Position numbers and translations under genes: made by a program | NCBI RefSeq assembly: GCF_050859505.1 | Contig: NZ_CP193934.1 | Coordinates: forward strand, 806,001 to 870,000 | Length of the DNA stretch: 64,000 nucleotides | Source of the DNA: Marinirhabdus sp050859505 | Lineage (GTDB): Bacteria > Bacteroidota > Bacteroidia > Flavobacteriales > Flavobacteriaceae | Reading direction: 5' to 3' | Shown here: positions 25,152-34,725 of the stretch, in pieces | Layout of the letters: every line of letters begins with the position of its first letter | How positions within the stretch are numbered: position 1 is the first letter of the stretch | The notes under the pieces: generated by a model | What the model saw: only the letters and a program-made list of their open reading frames with translations | What the model was told of the DNA's origin: nothing | Database searches by the model: none

Positions 25152-25154
25152 GAT

Positions 25155-27812
25155 CTATTTCCAAATAAGTGCCGTTTTACAAGTTACTTGATCCTCCTCT
25201 TGATAGGATTGAAAACGTGCTTTAAGCAAAAGCTTCCTTCCTTCTAAATTTCGGGTAAAAACTAATTGAGCCGGTCCATTGTAGCGTAGCCAAATTGAAA
25301 AAAACACCTGAGCATCTGCCTTTCGTTCTCCAAAAACCTTGGGAACCGAGTAATAATTAGAAAAGCCTAGTTTTTTTCGCAGCCAATTAGCTTGAGAAAT
25401 TATATACCTTGGATTTTCAATAGAATTAATAACTTCCTGTAAATAATTCACAAATAAAATTCCTTCTTTGGCACTGGCTCCCACCAAATAACATGACAGC
25501 GAACCGTCTTCAAATTCATCAACTTTTAGAGATACTTTATGCTCGGTTTCAGAAATTAATTTATGCGCTACCATTGCCTCTTTTAGCGCCTGTGCAATCT
25601 TTAAAAGTTCTTTATCTCTACGTCCGTATTTTAGATACAATGCTACTGCCTTCACAGTTTTGGGTAGTAAAATCATCGCAAAACCAAGGACCAAAGCATA
25701 CACAAAGTACAGTACTCCTTTAGAGAGTAAAGCAGTAAAATTTTTAAAGAATAATTCTGGCAACGTTATTGTAAAAAGGGCGGTGAGTTCGAACAGCACA
25801 AAAGTTAAGGCGTCTTTAAAGTATAGCTTCTTAAGCATTCCGTGCGTTTGTTTCTTGTTGTAATTCAATTTTAGTTCGCGCACCAGGATATCTCCATCGC
25901 CAATTGCATTTTCCCATCGTTTTGAAACTAGGTGTCGTGCTGCAGCCAGTTGTTTCATTTTTGAATTTAATGCTACAACATCGTGATGTGTTTCTTGCAT
26001 CAATTTCAAGCGATCGGCTCCATTTTCAATGTAGGGATCGCCTTCTAATGAAATTCCACAGAAGGCTTCAAAACGCCTTAACAACAAAGCTATATCTACC
26101 CCTCCCGTTTCACTTGTAGGGTCGACGCAGGCAATGTGCCAAATGTTTGCCACTTTATCGTGCTGCAACGGATGTACACGTATGGCACGCCCTCGCATTT
26201 GGTTGGACATGACAAAAGAGCCTACAAAACTTGCTAAAATTAAGGTGTTAATGGCAGGCGCGTCCCAGCCTTCACCCAACAATGATTTGGTTCCTATAAG
26301 TACTTCAATGCTACCCGTTTCAAAAAGCTGCGTCATGGCGCTTACCATTTCTTTACTTCCTGCAACATTGGGTTTTATGATAACAAATTCGGTTTCCCAG
26401 AGGATTTCCTGGCTGAAATTTTCTACGGAAATGATTGCTGAAAGTTCATCCACCACGGAATTATGAATGATAATAAGCGACCCAGTTAACACACCTAATT
26501 TCTCCTGTTTTAAAGGAAAATCAGCTTCTTTTTCTATTGCATTGCGCACAAACTGAAAAATAGGCACCACGCCCAATTTATTGATTTCAGTAATAGATTG
26601 GGTATGTTGTACTTCCAAAAATTCCTTTCGGATATAATCTGAAAGTACCACCATTCGCAATCCGCTTTTTAGATTTTCGCTTTCCATTTTCACAATTTCA
26701 ACGATGCTTTTCAGCTTGGAAGGACTTTGGGCTAGCTTTCGATAAAGGCTTTGTTCCCCTATGAGGTTAATTCGGTTTAAATCGAACGCACCAATCTTTC
26801 GGAGTTGCTTTTCAATGGAAAGGAGTACTACTTCATCTTCAACATAAAACTCCCTGTTTTCAATCAAAAACGGATTGAGCAACGCTTCTACCCAAGAGTA
26901 GGTCAACGATGGGAAGGCTACTTTTTTAGCTTCAATCCCTAAAAATTCGGTTTTTGTTACTGGAATTTCAATACCTGTAGCGTTCAGATAAATTAGTAAT
27001 GCTGAAAAACATTCAGGGTTTTTATAGATTTCATCCAAGTTAGCTTCCGTTTCGGCATAAAAAGGGTGTTTTTGGACAAATTCAATAAACTCTTGATTCG
27101 TTTTCAAGTCATTCACAAACGCCATCAAGTTTTCCCGATAGGTGATGATGTAACGGATTTGTTCCGCTTCCGGTTCAGAAAAATAAATATAATCCTGATG
27201 TGGACATAAATTACCTTCGCGCACCAATTCTGGAACGCCAATCTCCATATCTATGGGGCCGCAGAGGTCAAAGTATTTCTTTATTTCACTTTGTTCGCTA
27301 TCGTAAGGTGGCGTAGCGGTGAGGGCAATGAGTGTACAATTTTCTAAGTCTTTTAAACTGAAAAGCGGCTTCCACCATTCGTTTTTAAGATGGTGTGCTT
27401 CGTCCAAAACCAAGGTGCCAATGCCTGCTTTCTGAAAAAATGTAACTAACTTTTCCGAAGAAAACTCCAAATCATTTTTAAAAAAGGAATACAACGACTG
27501 GTAGGTAGAAAATGTGAGCGTCTCAGGATTTTTAATGTCGAAAGAAGTTTCAACACAATTGGTATCCTTTACAAAACATTCCTGCATTCGCTCGTGCCAT
27601 TGATTTCTAATGGTGAGTGTAGGAGATAGAATAAGGGCTTTTTTATTGAGGCGTTGTACCATTTCCAATCCCAGAACAGTTTTTCCGGAGCCTGGTGGCG
27701 CCACTACGTGCAGATGGTCGTCTTCCAAGTGGGTATCAAATTCCTTCAAGAAACGATCTTGGTATGTCCGCCAGGGATAGATAAAGGAAAAGTGCTGTGA
27801 TAGTAAGCTCAA
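25155..27812 (-). CDS. DEAD/DEAH-box helicase with two membrane-type segments
   Basis: An 885-residue superfamily 2 helicase. Walker A is APPGSGKT (38-45), the Walker B box DEAH is at 137-140 in LVLDEAHHLK, motif III is ALTATPPY, and the second RecA domain ends with NQMRGRAIRVHP (motif VI). The class is the UvrB/Res/type III restriction-like group. Unusually, after the helicase core come two hydrophobic stretches, about 668-688 (TFVLFELTALFTITLP) and 699-718 (GVLYFVYALVLGFAMILLP), followed by about 165 polar residues. It may be tethered to the inner membrane. No nuclease or methylase gene is adjacent, so a restriction role is not supported. Confidence 0.85.
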   Translation of the reverse strand: MSLLSQHFSFIYPWRTYQDRFLKEFDTHLEDDHLHVVAPPGSGKTVLGLEMVQRLNKKALILSPTLTIRNQWHERMQECFVKDTNCVETSFDIKNPETLTFSTYQSLYSFFKNDLEFSSEKLVTFFQKAGIGTLVLDEAHHLKNEWWKPLFSLKDLENCTLIALTATPPYDSEQSEIKKYFDLCGPIDMEIGVPELVREGNLCPHQDYIYFSEPEAEQIRYIITYRENLMAFVNDLKTNQEFIEFVQKHPFYAETEANLDEIYKNPECFSALLIYLNATGIEIPVTKTEFLGIEAKKVAFPSLTYSWVEALLNPFLIENREFYVEDEVVLLSIEKQLRKIGAFDLNRINLIGEQSLYRKLAQSPSKLKSIVEIVKMESENLKSGLRMVVLSDYIRKEFLEVQHTQSITEINKLGVVPIFQFVRNAIEKEADFPLKQEKLGVLTGSLIIIHNSVVDELSAIISVENFSQEILWETEFVIIKPNVAGSKEMVSAMTQLFETGSIEVLIGTKSLLGEGWDAPAINTLILASFVGSFVMSNQMRGRAIRVHPLQHDKVANIWHIACVDPTSETGGVDIALLLRRFEAFCGISLEGDPYIENGADRLKLMQETHHDVVALNSKMKQLAAARHLVSKRWENAIGDGDILVRELKLNYNKKQTHGMLKKLYFKDALTFVLFELTALFTITLPELFFKNFTALLSKGVLYFVYALVLGFAMILLPKTVKAVALYLKYGRRDKELLKIAQALKEAMVAHKLISETEHKVSLKVDEFEDGSLSCYLVGASAKEGILFVNYLQEVINSIENPRYIISQANWLRKKLGFSNYYSVPKVFGERKADAQVFFSIWLRYNGPAQLVFTRNLEGRKLLLKARFQSYQEEDQVTCKTALIWK

Positions 27813-27839
27813 GGGGCGAAAGACTCTAGTAATAATTAG

Positions 27840-27847
27840 TACATTTG
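27840..27847 (+). promoter_or_regulatory. -7 element before hemB
   Basis: TACATTTG, 54 bases before the hemB ATG, matches TAnnTTTG. It lies in the 89-base spacer between the divergent helicase and hemB genes. Confidence 0.5.
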
Positions 27848-27901
27848 CAGCGTTAAAAATAGGGAATTGAGACGAGACAATTCCTCAATAAACGCAAAAG
27901 C

Positions 27902-28891
27902 ATGTACCCACTTCGCAGAAATAGAAGACTCCGCCAAAACGAATCCATTAGAAGTTTGGTTAGAGAAACCATCATCTCCCCAAACGATTTTTTAGTGCCG
28001 CTTTTTATCGTGGAAGGCAAAGGCATAAAAGAAGAAATTGCTTCTATGCCTAATTACTATCGCTACAGCCTGGATTTGCTGAAAGCTGAAGTAAATGAAT
28101 TGTGGTCCCTGGGCTTAAAAAGTGTATTGCTTTTTGTGAAAGTGCCCGATAATCTCAAAGACAATAATGGTACTGAAGCTTTAAACAAAGACGGTTTGAT
28201 GCAACGCGCCATTAAAACGGTAAAAGACGTATGCCCAGAAATGTTGGTTATGACAGACGTCGCGATGGATCCATATTCCAGCTATGGTCACGACGGGATT
28301 GTAAGTGACGGTAAAATAATAAACGACGACACCAATGCCATCCTTGCCGAAATGTCGCTAAGTCACGCCAATGCAGGAGCAGACTTTGTAGCGCCCAGCG
28401 ATATGATGGACGGCCGTATTTTTGAAATCCGCAGTCTTTTGGAAGACGAGGGGTTTCACGACACCGGAATTATGAGTTACAGTGCTAAATATGCGAGTGC
28501 TTTTTATGGCCCTTTTCGGGATGCTTTGGATAGCGCGCCAGTAGCGCAACAAAACGTACCTAAAGACAAACAAACCTATCAAATGGATTTTGCCAACCGG
28601 GACGAAGCTGTTAAAGAAACCTTGATGGATATTGAAGAAGGTGCAGATATTGTGATGGTAAAACCAGGCTTGTGTTATCTGGATGTGGTTCGTGATATTC
28701 GAGAAGCTGTAAACGTTCCAGTTGCTGTGTACCAGGTAAGTGGTGAATATGCCATGTTAAAAGCCGCTGCCGAAAAAGGGTGGTTAGATCACGATGCCGT
28801 TATGATGGAGCAGGTTACTGCTATTAAAAGAGCAGGTGCGAATATCATAGCAAGTTATTTTGCAAAGGATGTTGTGAAGCTAATTTCTTAA
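27902..28891 (+). CDS. hemB: Porphobilinogen synthase (delta-aminolevulinate dehydratase)
   Basis: Condenses two 5-aminolevulinate molecules to porphobilinogen. The 329-residue protein has both Schiff-base lysines, Lys196 in SYSAKYASAFYGPFR and Lys254 in VMVKPGLCYLD. The zinc-site region reads DVAMDPYSSYGHDG (119-132), with Asp/Ser in place of the cysteines of zinc enzymes, so a Mg2+-type or metal-independent active site is expected. It is 3.4 kb from hemF, with two unrelated genes between, and is followed after 4 bases by the DinB gene. Confidence 0.97.
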   Translation: MYPLRRNRRLRQNESIRSLVRETIISPNDFLVPLFIVEGKGIKEEIASMPNYYRYSLDLLKAEVNELWSLGLKSVLLFVKVPDNLKDNNGTEALNKDGLMQRAIKTVKDVCPEMLVMTDVAMDPYSSYGHDGIVSDGKIINDDTNAILAEMSLSHANAGADFVAPSDMMDGRIFEIRSLLEDEGFHDTGIMSYSAKYASAFYGPFRDALDSAPVAQQNVPKDKQTYQMDFANRDEAVKETLMDIEEGADIVMVKPGLCYLDVVRDIREAVNVPVAVYQVSGEYAMLKAAAEKGWLDHDAVMMEQVTAIKRAGANIIASYFAKDVVKLIS

Positions 28892-28895
28892 CGGT

Positions 28896-29408
28896 ATGAA
28901 ATATTTATTTTTATTCCTTTCAGTATTTTTTATGGCAAATTGTTTTGCCCAACAAATCACTCCAAAACAAGCCTGGCTGGAAAAGTGGGAAAACAGCAAA
29001 AACTATCTTATCGGCATTGCTGAGGTCATGCCGGAAGAAGGCTACGATTTTAAACCCACTGAACGACAAATGAGCTTTAAGGAGCAGCTCGTTCACATAC
29101 AAGGAAATATAGATTGGTTAAGCACTTCTTATTTTACCGAAATCGGATTTAAAAACGCAACCGCAGAAACTCCATCCACAAAAGCAGAAACTATCACCCT
29201 GATTACTGAAACTTTTGATAACGCTTCAAAAATCATTGCCTCAGTTTCTGAAGATAGCCTTTTAGAAACAGTAGAATTCTTCGCTGGTTCAAAAAGTAAA
29301 CTTCAAATTTTAAATCTGCTGCAAGACCATATTACACACCACCGAGGGCAATTGATTGTGTACCTCAATTTAAAAGATGTGGAACCGCCAGCATATTCGG
29401 GTTGGTAA
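28896..29408 (+). CDS. Exported DinB-family protein
   Basis: A 170-residue protein with a signal peptide (MKYLFLFLSVFFMANCFAQ) before a four-helix DinB domain: the metal-type histidines appear in QLVHIQGNIDWL and DHITHHRGQLIVYL. DinB-superfamily proteins are mostly cytoplasmic thiol-dependent transferases or of unknown role; exported members are common in Bacteroidota. It follows hemB by 4 bases and is probably cotranscribed with it. The reaction is unknown. Confidence 0.88.
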   Translation: MKYLFLFLSVFFMANCFAQQITPKQAWLEKWENSKNYLIGIAEVMPEEGYDFKPTERQMSFKEQLVHIQGNIDWLSTSYFTEIGFKNATAETPSTKAETITLITETFDNASKIIASVSEDSLLETVEFFAGSKSKLQILNLLQDHITHHRGQLIVYLNLKDVEPPAYSGW

Positions 29409-29428
29409 GTTCCAAATTAACTTAAAAG

Positions 29429-29549
29429 GGACGGTTGGAACCCAGAACATTCGCTGCGCTCATGACACGAGCCACGACAAAAATTTTAACAATCTGAAGT
29501 CCTGAATCGTGGAGTCTGCCACAGCGGACGGTCGTGGTTCTAACCGTCC
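29429..29549. repeat. Long inverted repeat after the DinB gene
   Basis: GGACGGTTGGAACC (29429-29442) pairs with GGTTCTAACCGTCC (29536-29549) with one mismatch over a 93-base interior. Inside, GCCACGAC (29471-29478) can pair with GTCGTGG (29531-29537). The interior also carries CATTCGCTGCGCTCATGA, which resembles the small repeats elsewhere. It could be a small non-autonomous element; no target duplication was recognised. Confidence 0.65.
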
Positions 29550-29625
29550 AAGAATTCCAAACTTTAAAATATCTTTAATACCCAAAATCTAAACAATACA
29601 CTAACTTGCAAGAAAACCACTTTTT

Positions 29626-30735
29626 ATGGGCATTTTACTACTCTACGCGGTACTTTCTATCTTCTTTTCGTTTATGTGTTCTATTCTGGAAGCTGCGCTA
29701 CTAAGTTTTACCCCTTCTTTTATAAAATTGAAAAAAGCAGAAGGTAAAGGCTATGCAAAAACGTTGGCTCACTTAAAAAAGGATATAGACAAACCTCTTA
29801 TTGCTATTTTAACCGTAAATACTATTGCACATACCGTAGGTGCAATTTTGGTAGGTGAACAAGCAGGTAAAATGGCTCTTGAAGGTGGGATTGATATCAC
29901 ATTTTTAGGATTCAATTTTGTTGCTATTGTTTCAGCTATTATGACCTTACTTATTTTAGTTATTTCAGAAATAATACCAAAAACCATTGGCGCCACGTAT
30001 TGGAAAAAATTAGGTTCTTTTACTGCTATTTCTCTAAAAGCTATGATGTTTCCGTTAAAATACACTGGAATCCTTTGGATATTAACCCTTACTACAAAAC
30101 TTATTGGCAAATCTGCGCACGTAAGTACGATGAGTCGTGAAGAATTTATCGCACTAACCGATGCCGCCGAACAAGAAGGTGTTTTTGAAGAGAATGAAGT
30201 AGCCGTAATTAAAAACTTATTGGTATTTAAATCCATCTTGGCAAAAGATGTAATGACGCCTTTCCCTGTCGTTGAAATGGAAGATGAAAATACTACACTT
30301 ACTGAGTTTCATCAACATCATAAAAACACTAAATTTTCAAGAATTCCAGTTTTCAAAGACAAGACTCATAATATCACTGGTTTTGTCTTAAAAGATGATA
30401 TTCTGGAAGAATTGGTAGAGGAACACGGCAACAAAACACTAAGCGATATTAAGCGTGAACTTGCGGTGATAGACGCCCAAAAACCCATTCCAGACTTATT
30501 TGACACTTTTTTAAAACAGCGTACACATATTGCATTGGTTGTAGACGAATTTGGCAACACCATTGGCGTAGTTACTATGGAAGATATTATAGAAACACTT
30601 TTAGGTCTTGAGATTATGGACGAGAGCGATACCATTGAAGATATGCAAGTGGCTGCCAGAAAAAACTGGGAAAGCCGCGCCAAACGTATGGGCATACAAT
30701 TACAACAACGTGAGGAAGAAGATGAAGCCGAATAA
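29626..30735 (+). CDS. CNNM-domain membrane protein with CBS pair (hemolysin C family)
   Basis: A 369-residue protein. The N-terminal CNNM/DUF21 domain has about four hydrophobic helices (LLYAVLSIFFSFMCSILEAALL, AIMTLLILVISEIIPKTIGA), with the EIIPKT motif typical of the family. Two CBS motifs follow (VMTPFPVVEMEDE, SRIPVFKDKTHNITGFV, IALVVDEFGNTIGVVTMED). The C-terminal CorC_HlyC domain of longer relatives is absent. CNNM proteins are linked to Mg2+ and other divalent cation export across the inner membrane. Followed closely by ogt. Confidence 0.9.
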   Translation: MGILLLYAVLSIFFSFMCSILEAALLSFTPSFIKLKKAEGKGYAKTLAHLKKDIDKPLIAILTVNTIAHTVGAILVGEQAGKMALEGGIDITFLGFNFVAIVSAIMTLLILVISEIIPKTIGATYWKKLGSFTAISLKAMMFPLKYTGILWILTLTTKLIGKSAHVSTMSREEFIALTDAAEQEGVFEENEVAVIKNLLVFKSILAKDVMTPFPVVEMEDENTTLTEFHQHHKNTKFSRIPVFKDKTHNITGFVLKDDILEELVEEHGNKTLSDIKRELAVIDAQKPIPDLFDTFLKQRTHIALVVDEFGNTIGVVTMEDIIETLLGLEIMDESDTIEDMQVAARKNWESRAKRMGIQLQQREEEDEAE

Positions 30736-30746
30736 TACATACAACT

Positions 30747-31220
30747 ATGGAAATTGCTTTTATAAATACCCCAGTAGGCAGCCTTAAAATTGAAGGTTCT
30801 AGGGAAGGGATTTCTGCAATTGTATTTTCTGAAGAAGCCGTTCCAAAAAATCAAAAGATTTCTCCACATCTCCAACAAGCAGTTGATCAAATCCAGCAAT
30901 ATTTCAGTAAAAAAAGAACTGCCTTTGATCTTAAATTAGCTCCAAAAGGAACCGAATTCCAACAAAAAGTATGGAAAGAATTGCAAACTATTCCGTATGG
31001 AAAAACTACTTCCTATCAACAAATGGCGAATCAATTAGGCGATCCTAAAGTAATTAGAGCCGCTGCTAGTGCCAATGGCAAAAATCCTATTTCAATACTA
31101 ATTCCTTGTCATCGCGTCATTGGAAGCGATGGTTCCTTAACTGGGTATGCTGGCGGATTGCTTCGTAAAAAATGGTTGTTGGCTCATGAGAGTCCGGTAA
31201 GGCAAGGAAAATTATTTTAA
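30747..31220 (+). CDS. ogt: Methylated-DNA-[protein]-cysteine S-methyltransferase
   Basis: A 157-residue suicide repair protein that moves the alkyl group from O6-alkylguanine in DNA to its own cysteine. The active site is Cys121 in the ILIPCHRVIG motif. The preceding QKVWKELQTIPYGKTTSYQQ and RAAASANGKNPI form the DNA-binding helix-turn-helix region. No Ada-type N-terminal regulatory domain is present. It lies 11 bases after the CNNM gene and 9 before the serine hydrolase. Confidence 0.95.
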   Translation: MEIAFINTPVGSLKIEGSREGISAIVFSEEAVPKNQKISPHLQQAVDQIQQYFSKKRTAFDLKLAPKGTEFQQKVWKELQTIPYGKTTSYQQMANQLGDPKVIRAAASANGKNPISILIPCHRVIGSDGSLTGYAGGLLRKKWLLAHESPVRQGKLF

Positions 31221-31229
31221 ATTTATTTC

Positions 31230-32378
31230 ATGAAATTCATAAAACGCTTTTTTAAATGGTTTGTTGGGGTACTACTATTCCTTATTGCCGTAGCCTACAT
31301 CACAGATTATGACTACATCCTAAAAGGAATACGCGTTGTTTACTTTACAGGGCATACCACCGCATTTATAGATGATCATGAGTATTTTGAAAACGAAACC
31401 ATTGCTGCAAGCACCCAACCACAACCCTGGCCTGTTCATAGAGATTTTAATACAATTCCTCCAACCGAAACTTTAGAAGAAACCCACAAAACATTTGGGA
31501 CCGTTGCCTTTCTCATCATCAAAAATGATAGTATTTGGCACGAAGCATATGCTGAAGGCTACGATGAAACTTCACAAACCAATAGCTTTTCCATGGCTAA
31601 GAGTATTACCTCGGCGCTATTGGGAAAAGCGATAAAAGATGGCTTTATAACAAGTATCAATCAGCCAGTAGGCGATTTTATACCGAAATTTAAAAACACC
31701 TACATGACCGTTGGCGATTTATCCTCTATGGCCAGCGGCCTTAATTGGGACGAAAGCTACACCAGCCCGTTTAGTGTAACCGCACAATCCTATTATGATG
31801 ATGATTTGGCCGAAACCATTTTAAATCTAGAAGTAACCGAAACACCTGGAGAGTCCTATAAGTATTTAAGTGGAAACACCCAATTGTTAGCAATGGTCAT
31901 AGAAAAAGCCAGTGGAAAACAGTTAGAAACATACTTGCAAGAAAGCTTTTGGAATCCCATGGGGGCAGAGCAACCCGCCCTTTGGCAAGTAGACGATAAA
32001 GAAAACCGTCTCGTAAAAGCTTATTGTTGCATTGCCAGTAATGCGCGGGATTTTGCGCGTTTTGGAAAGCTGTATAAAGACTTTGGCCAATGGAATGGAC
32101 AACAACTTATAGATTCTGCTTTTGTAGCAAAAAGCGTACGTCCAAGGTTCGAGGAAAGCCCGGAATATGGGTATGGCTTTTGGCTTAGTGATTATTTAGA
32201 TAAACAAATATTTGTTATGCGTGGTATTTTAGGGCAGTATGTAATTACCATTCCAGAGGACGACCTCATCATTGTACGATTGGGGCATCAACGCGGCTCT
32301 AGAAGTGATAATCCGTTTAGTGTTGATTTTTACACCTACGTTAAGGAAACGTATGAAATGTTAGAGACAAAACGCTAA
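31230..32378 (+). CDS. Serine hydrolase of the beta-lactamase class C family
   Basis: A 382-residue protein with one N-terminal membrane helix (FVGVLLFLIAVAYI), probably anchoring it to the inner membrane facing the periplasm. The SxxK motif is Ser121-Met-Ala-Lys124 in NSFSMAKSITSALLG. The second motif is in the YKYLSGNTQLLAMVIEKASG segment and the end has RLGHQRGSRSDN. The family (beta-lactamase class C/penicillin-binding, esterase EstB-like) hydrolyses peptides, esters or amides; the substrate cannot be assigned. It is likely cotranscribed with ogt. Confidence 0.9.
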   Translation: MKFIKRFFKWFVGVLLFLIAVAYITDYDYILKGIRVVYFTGHTTAFIDDHEYFENETIAASTQPQPWPVHRDFNTIPPTETLEETHKTFGTVAFLIIKNDSIWHEAYAEGYDETSQTNSFSMAKSITSALLGKAIKDGFITSINQPVGDFIPKFKNTYMTVGDLSSMASGLNWDESYTSPFSVTAQSYYDDDLAETILNLEVTETPGESYKYLSGNTQLLAMVIEKASGKQLETYLQESFWNPMGAEQPALWQVDDKENRLVKAYCCIASNARDFARFGKLYKDFGQWNGQQLIDSAFVAKSVRPRFEESPEYGYGFWLSDYLDKQIFVMRGILGQYVITIPEDDLIIVRLGHQRGSRSDNPFSVDFYTYVKETYEMLETKR

Positions 32379-32456
32379 AAATTTAATTAAAAGTAGTTTT
32401 TCTGAAATATCTCTATCAAAATTGGGTCTTTATGTTGAACCAAAAAAATCAAGAAA

Positions 32457-34667
32457 ATGAAAAAAATTATGTTTTTAATGGCACTCTTAACGGTTGCTAT
32501 ACTTTCAGCACAAGAAAATAAAAATTACAGTTTTGAAATTTTAGAAGAAGGCTTCGCAAAATCATGGGAAACCTTTGGTAACGGCAATCATCTTGTTGCA
32601 GTAGATTCGGAAATTGCCCAGAAGGGTACAAAATCAATGTTTATTTCCAGTGATGATGCTACTGATAGTTTTAAGGCTATAAGCTTTAGCATTCCAGTGA
32701 ATTTTGACGGCAAAAAAATGAAACTTACAGGCTATATTAAAACTGAAAATGTAGCTGACCATGCGGGTCTTTGGATGCGTATTGACCCCAATGTGGCCTT
32801 TGACAATATGGAAGACAGACCCGTTTCTGGCACAACAGATTGGACAAAATACGAAGTAGAATTAAAACTGAATCCATCAAAAGCCACACACGTTGTAGTA
32901 GGTGGATTGCTAATAGGTACTGGCAAGATGTGGATAGACAACCTTGAAGTAACTGTAGATGGCAAACCCATTGAAAAAGCAGCTCCCAAAAAGCTGGACA
33001 AGGTTCAGAGCGATCAGGAGTTTGACAAGGGTTCTGGAATATCATTACAGAATTTGAACAAACAAGAAGAGGAAAATGCTACGATACTTGGAAAAGTCTG
33101 GGGGTTTTTGAAATACCATCATCCACAAATAGCTTCAGGAAATTATAATTGGGATTATGAGTTGTTTCGGTATATGCAGCCTATTATAACAAGTAAAACT
33201 TCGGCTGAAAGAGATCAAAACCTCCTTGCTTGGATTCAGAAATATGGTAAACTCAAGCCTTGTAAGAAGTGTAAGGAAACCAAGCCAAATGCCGAATTAA
33301 AACCAGATCATAGGTGGATTACCCAGGAAGGGCTTTCCATACCACTACAACAAACGCTTCAGGATATATATAAAAATCGCTTTCAGGGCGACCAGTATTA
33401 TATTGACTATGCTAACAAACAGGTAGGCAATCCAGATTTTAAAAACGAAAACGATTATGCCAACATGCCTTATCCAGATAGCGGTTTTAGGCTCCTTGCG
33501 CTCTATCGTGTTTGGAACGCTGTGCACTATTTTTCACCCAACAAACACATTACAGATTTGGATTGGAACGACGTACTAAACAAGTATGTGGCGCCATTTG
33601 TAAATGCAGAAAATGAAGTTGAATACGAAATAGCCGCGCTACAACTTATTGGAGAGATGAAGGATACCCACTCTAACCTTTGGGGTGGTGGCGATAAGAT
33701 AAAAGAAATGAAAGGCAGTTTATTCCCGCCAGTGCACGTTCGGTTTATTGAGGACCAATTAGTAGTCACAGATTTCTATAATCCCGAACTAAAAGCAAGT
33801 ACTGGCCTGGAATTGGGCGACGTCATCACTTCAATAAATGGGAAGAGCGTTTCTGCAACTGTACTACAAAAACTACCCTATTATCCTGCCTCCAATAAGC
33901 CTTCACAATTACGAGACTTAGCTCAGGATATCTTGAGATCCAATGATGCTTCTATAAAAATTGAAGTGCAACGGGCAGATGCAAACAAAAGCATAGAGCT
34001 CAATCTCTACAATCGTGACAAATTAAACATGTATAGCTGGTATCCAAAACCTAAAGGGAAATCGTATAAAATGCTGGACGGAAATATTGGATATGTAACC
34101 CTTGCAAATATTACCAATGAAGATCCAAAAGCCATCGCAAAAGAATTTATAGATGCGAAAGGATTAATTCTTGACATTCGAAATTATCCTTCCGCATTTA
34201 TGCCCTTTGCACTGGGACAATTTATTGCTCCCCGCGGTACCGAGTTTGTGAAGTTTACCACCATGAATCCAGACAACCCAGGCGAATTTAATATGGGTTC
34301 ATCTTTAATGATTGGTGCAGGCACTATAGCGAAGAAAAAATTTGAAGGCCCGGTAGTTGTCCTTGTAAACGAACTTTCCCAAAGCCAGGCAGAATATACG
34401 GCCATGGCGTTTCGAGCGGCTCCCAAAACTACGGTTATTGGAAGCACTACCGCAGGAGCAGATGGAAACGTTTCCAACATCCCTATTCCAGGCGGAATGC
34501 GCACTATGATTAGCGGAATTGGCGTATATTACCCAGACGGAAGCCCAACGCAACGCGTAGGAATTGTGCCAGATATTGAAATAAAACCTACCATTAAAGG
34601 TATTGCGGAAGGCAGAGATGAACTTATGGAAAAAGCAATAGAAATTATAGAAACCAAAGGGAAATAA
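32457..34667 (+). CDS. Exported S41 family peptidase with N-terminal carbohydrate-binding-like and PDZ domains
   Basis: A 736-residue protein with a signal peptide ending LSAQ (about residue 20). Residues about 22-165 form a beta-sandwich (KLTGYIKTENVADHAGLWMR, HVVVGGLLIGTGKMWIDNLE), like a carbohydrate-binding module. A middle segment has a CxxC pair (KPCKKCKE). A PDZ-like region (GLELGDVITSINGKSVSA) leads to the tail-specific protease domain: LGGNIGYVTLANI-type start, then VVLVNELSQSQAEYTA with the likely nucleophile Ser643, and STTAGADGNVSN. S41 enzymes cleave unfolded or C-terminally tagged proteins. Probably periplasmic or outer-membrane facing. Confidence 0.88.
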   Translation: MKKIMFLMALLTVAILSAQENKNYSFEILEEGFAKSWETFGNGNHLVAVDSEIAQKGTKSMFISSDDATDSFKAISFSIPVNFDGKKMKLTGYIKTENVADHAGLWMRIDPNVAFDNMEDRPVSGTTDWTKYEVELKLNPSKATHVVVGGLLIGTGKMWIDNLEVTVDGKPIEKAAPKKLDKVQSDQEFDKGSGISLQNLNKQEEENATILGKVWGFLKYHHPQIASGNYNWDYELFRYMQPIITSKTSAERDQNLLAWIQKYGKLKPCKKCKETKPNAELKPDHRWITQEGLSIPLQQTLQDIYKNRFQGDQYYIDYANKQVGNPDFKNENDYANMPYPDSGFRLLALYRVWNAVHYFSPNKHITDLDWNDVLNKYVAPFVNAENEVEYEIAALQLIGEMKDTHSNLWGGGDKIKEMKGSLFPPVHVRFIEDQLVVTDFYNPELKASTGLELGDVITSINGKSVSATVLQKLPYYPASNKPSQLRDLAQDILRSNDASIKIEVQRADANKSIELNLYNRDKLNMYSWYPKPKGKSYKMLDGNIGYVTLANITNEDPKAIAKEFIDAKGLILDIRNYPSAFMPFALGQFIAPRGTEFVKFTTMNPDNPGEFNMGSSLMIGAGTIAKKKFEGPVVVLVNELSQSQAEYTAMAFRAAPKTTVIGSTTAGADGNVSNIPIPGGMRTMISGIGVYYPDGSPTQRVGIVPDIEIKPTIKGIAEGRDELMEKAIEIIETKGK

Positions 34668-34725
34668 TCATCTTTAAATTAAATTTCGTAGTTTTAAAAC
34701 ATCTCCCCTCTATTATTTAAATCCT

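Noticed and set aside
25155..27812. Type III restriction system
   Set aside because: The helicase has no partner methylase or nuclease domain nearby and carries membrane segments instead.
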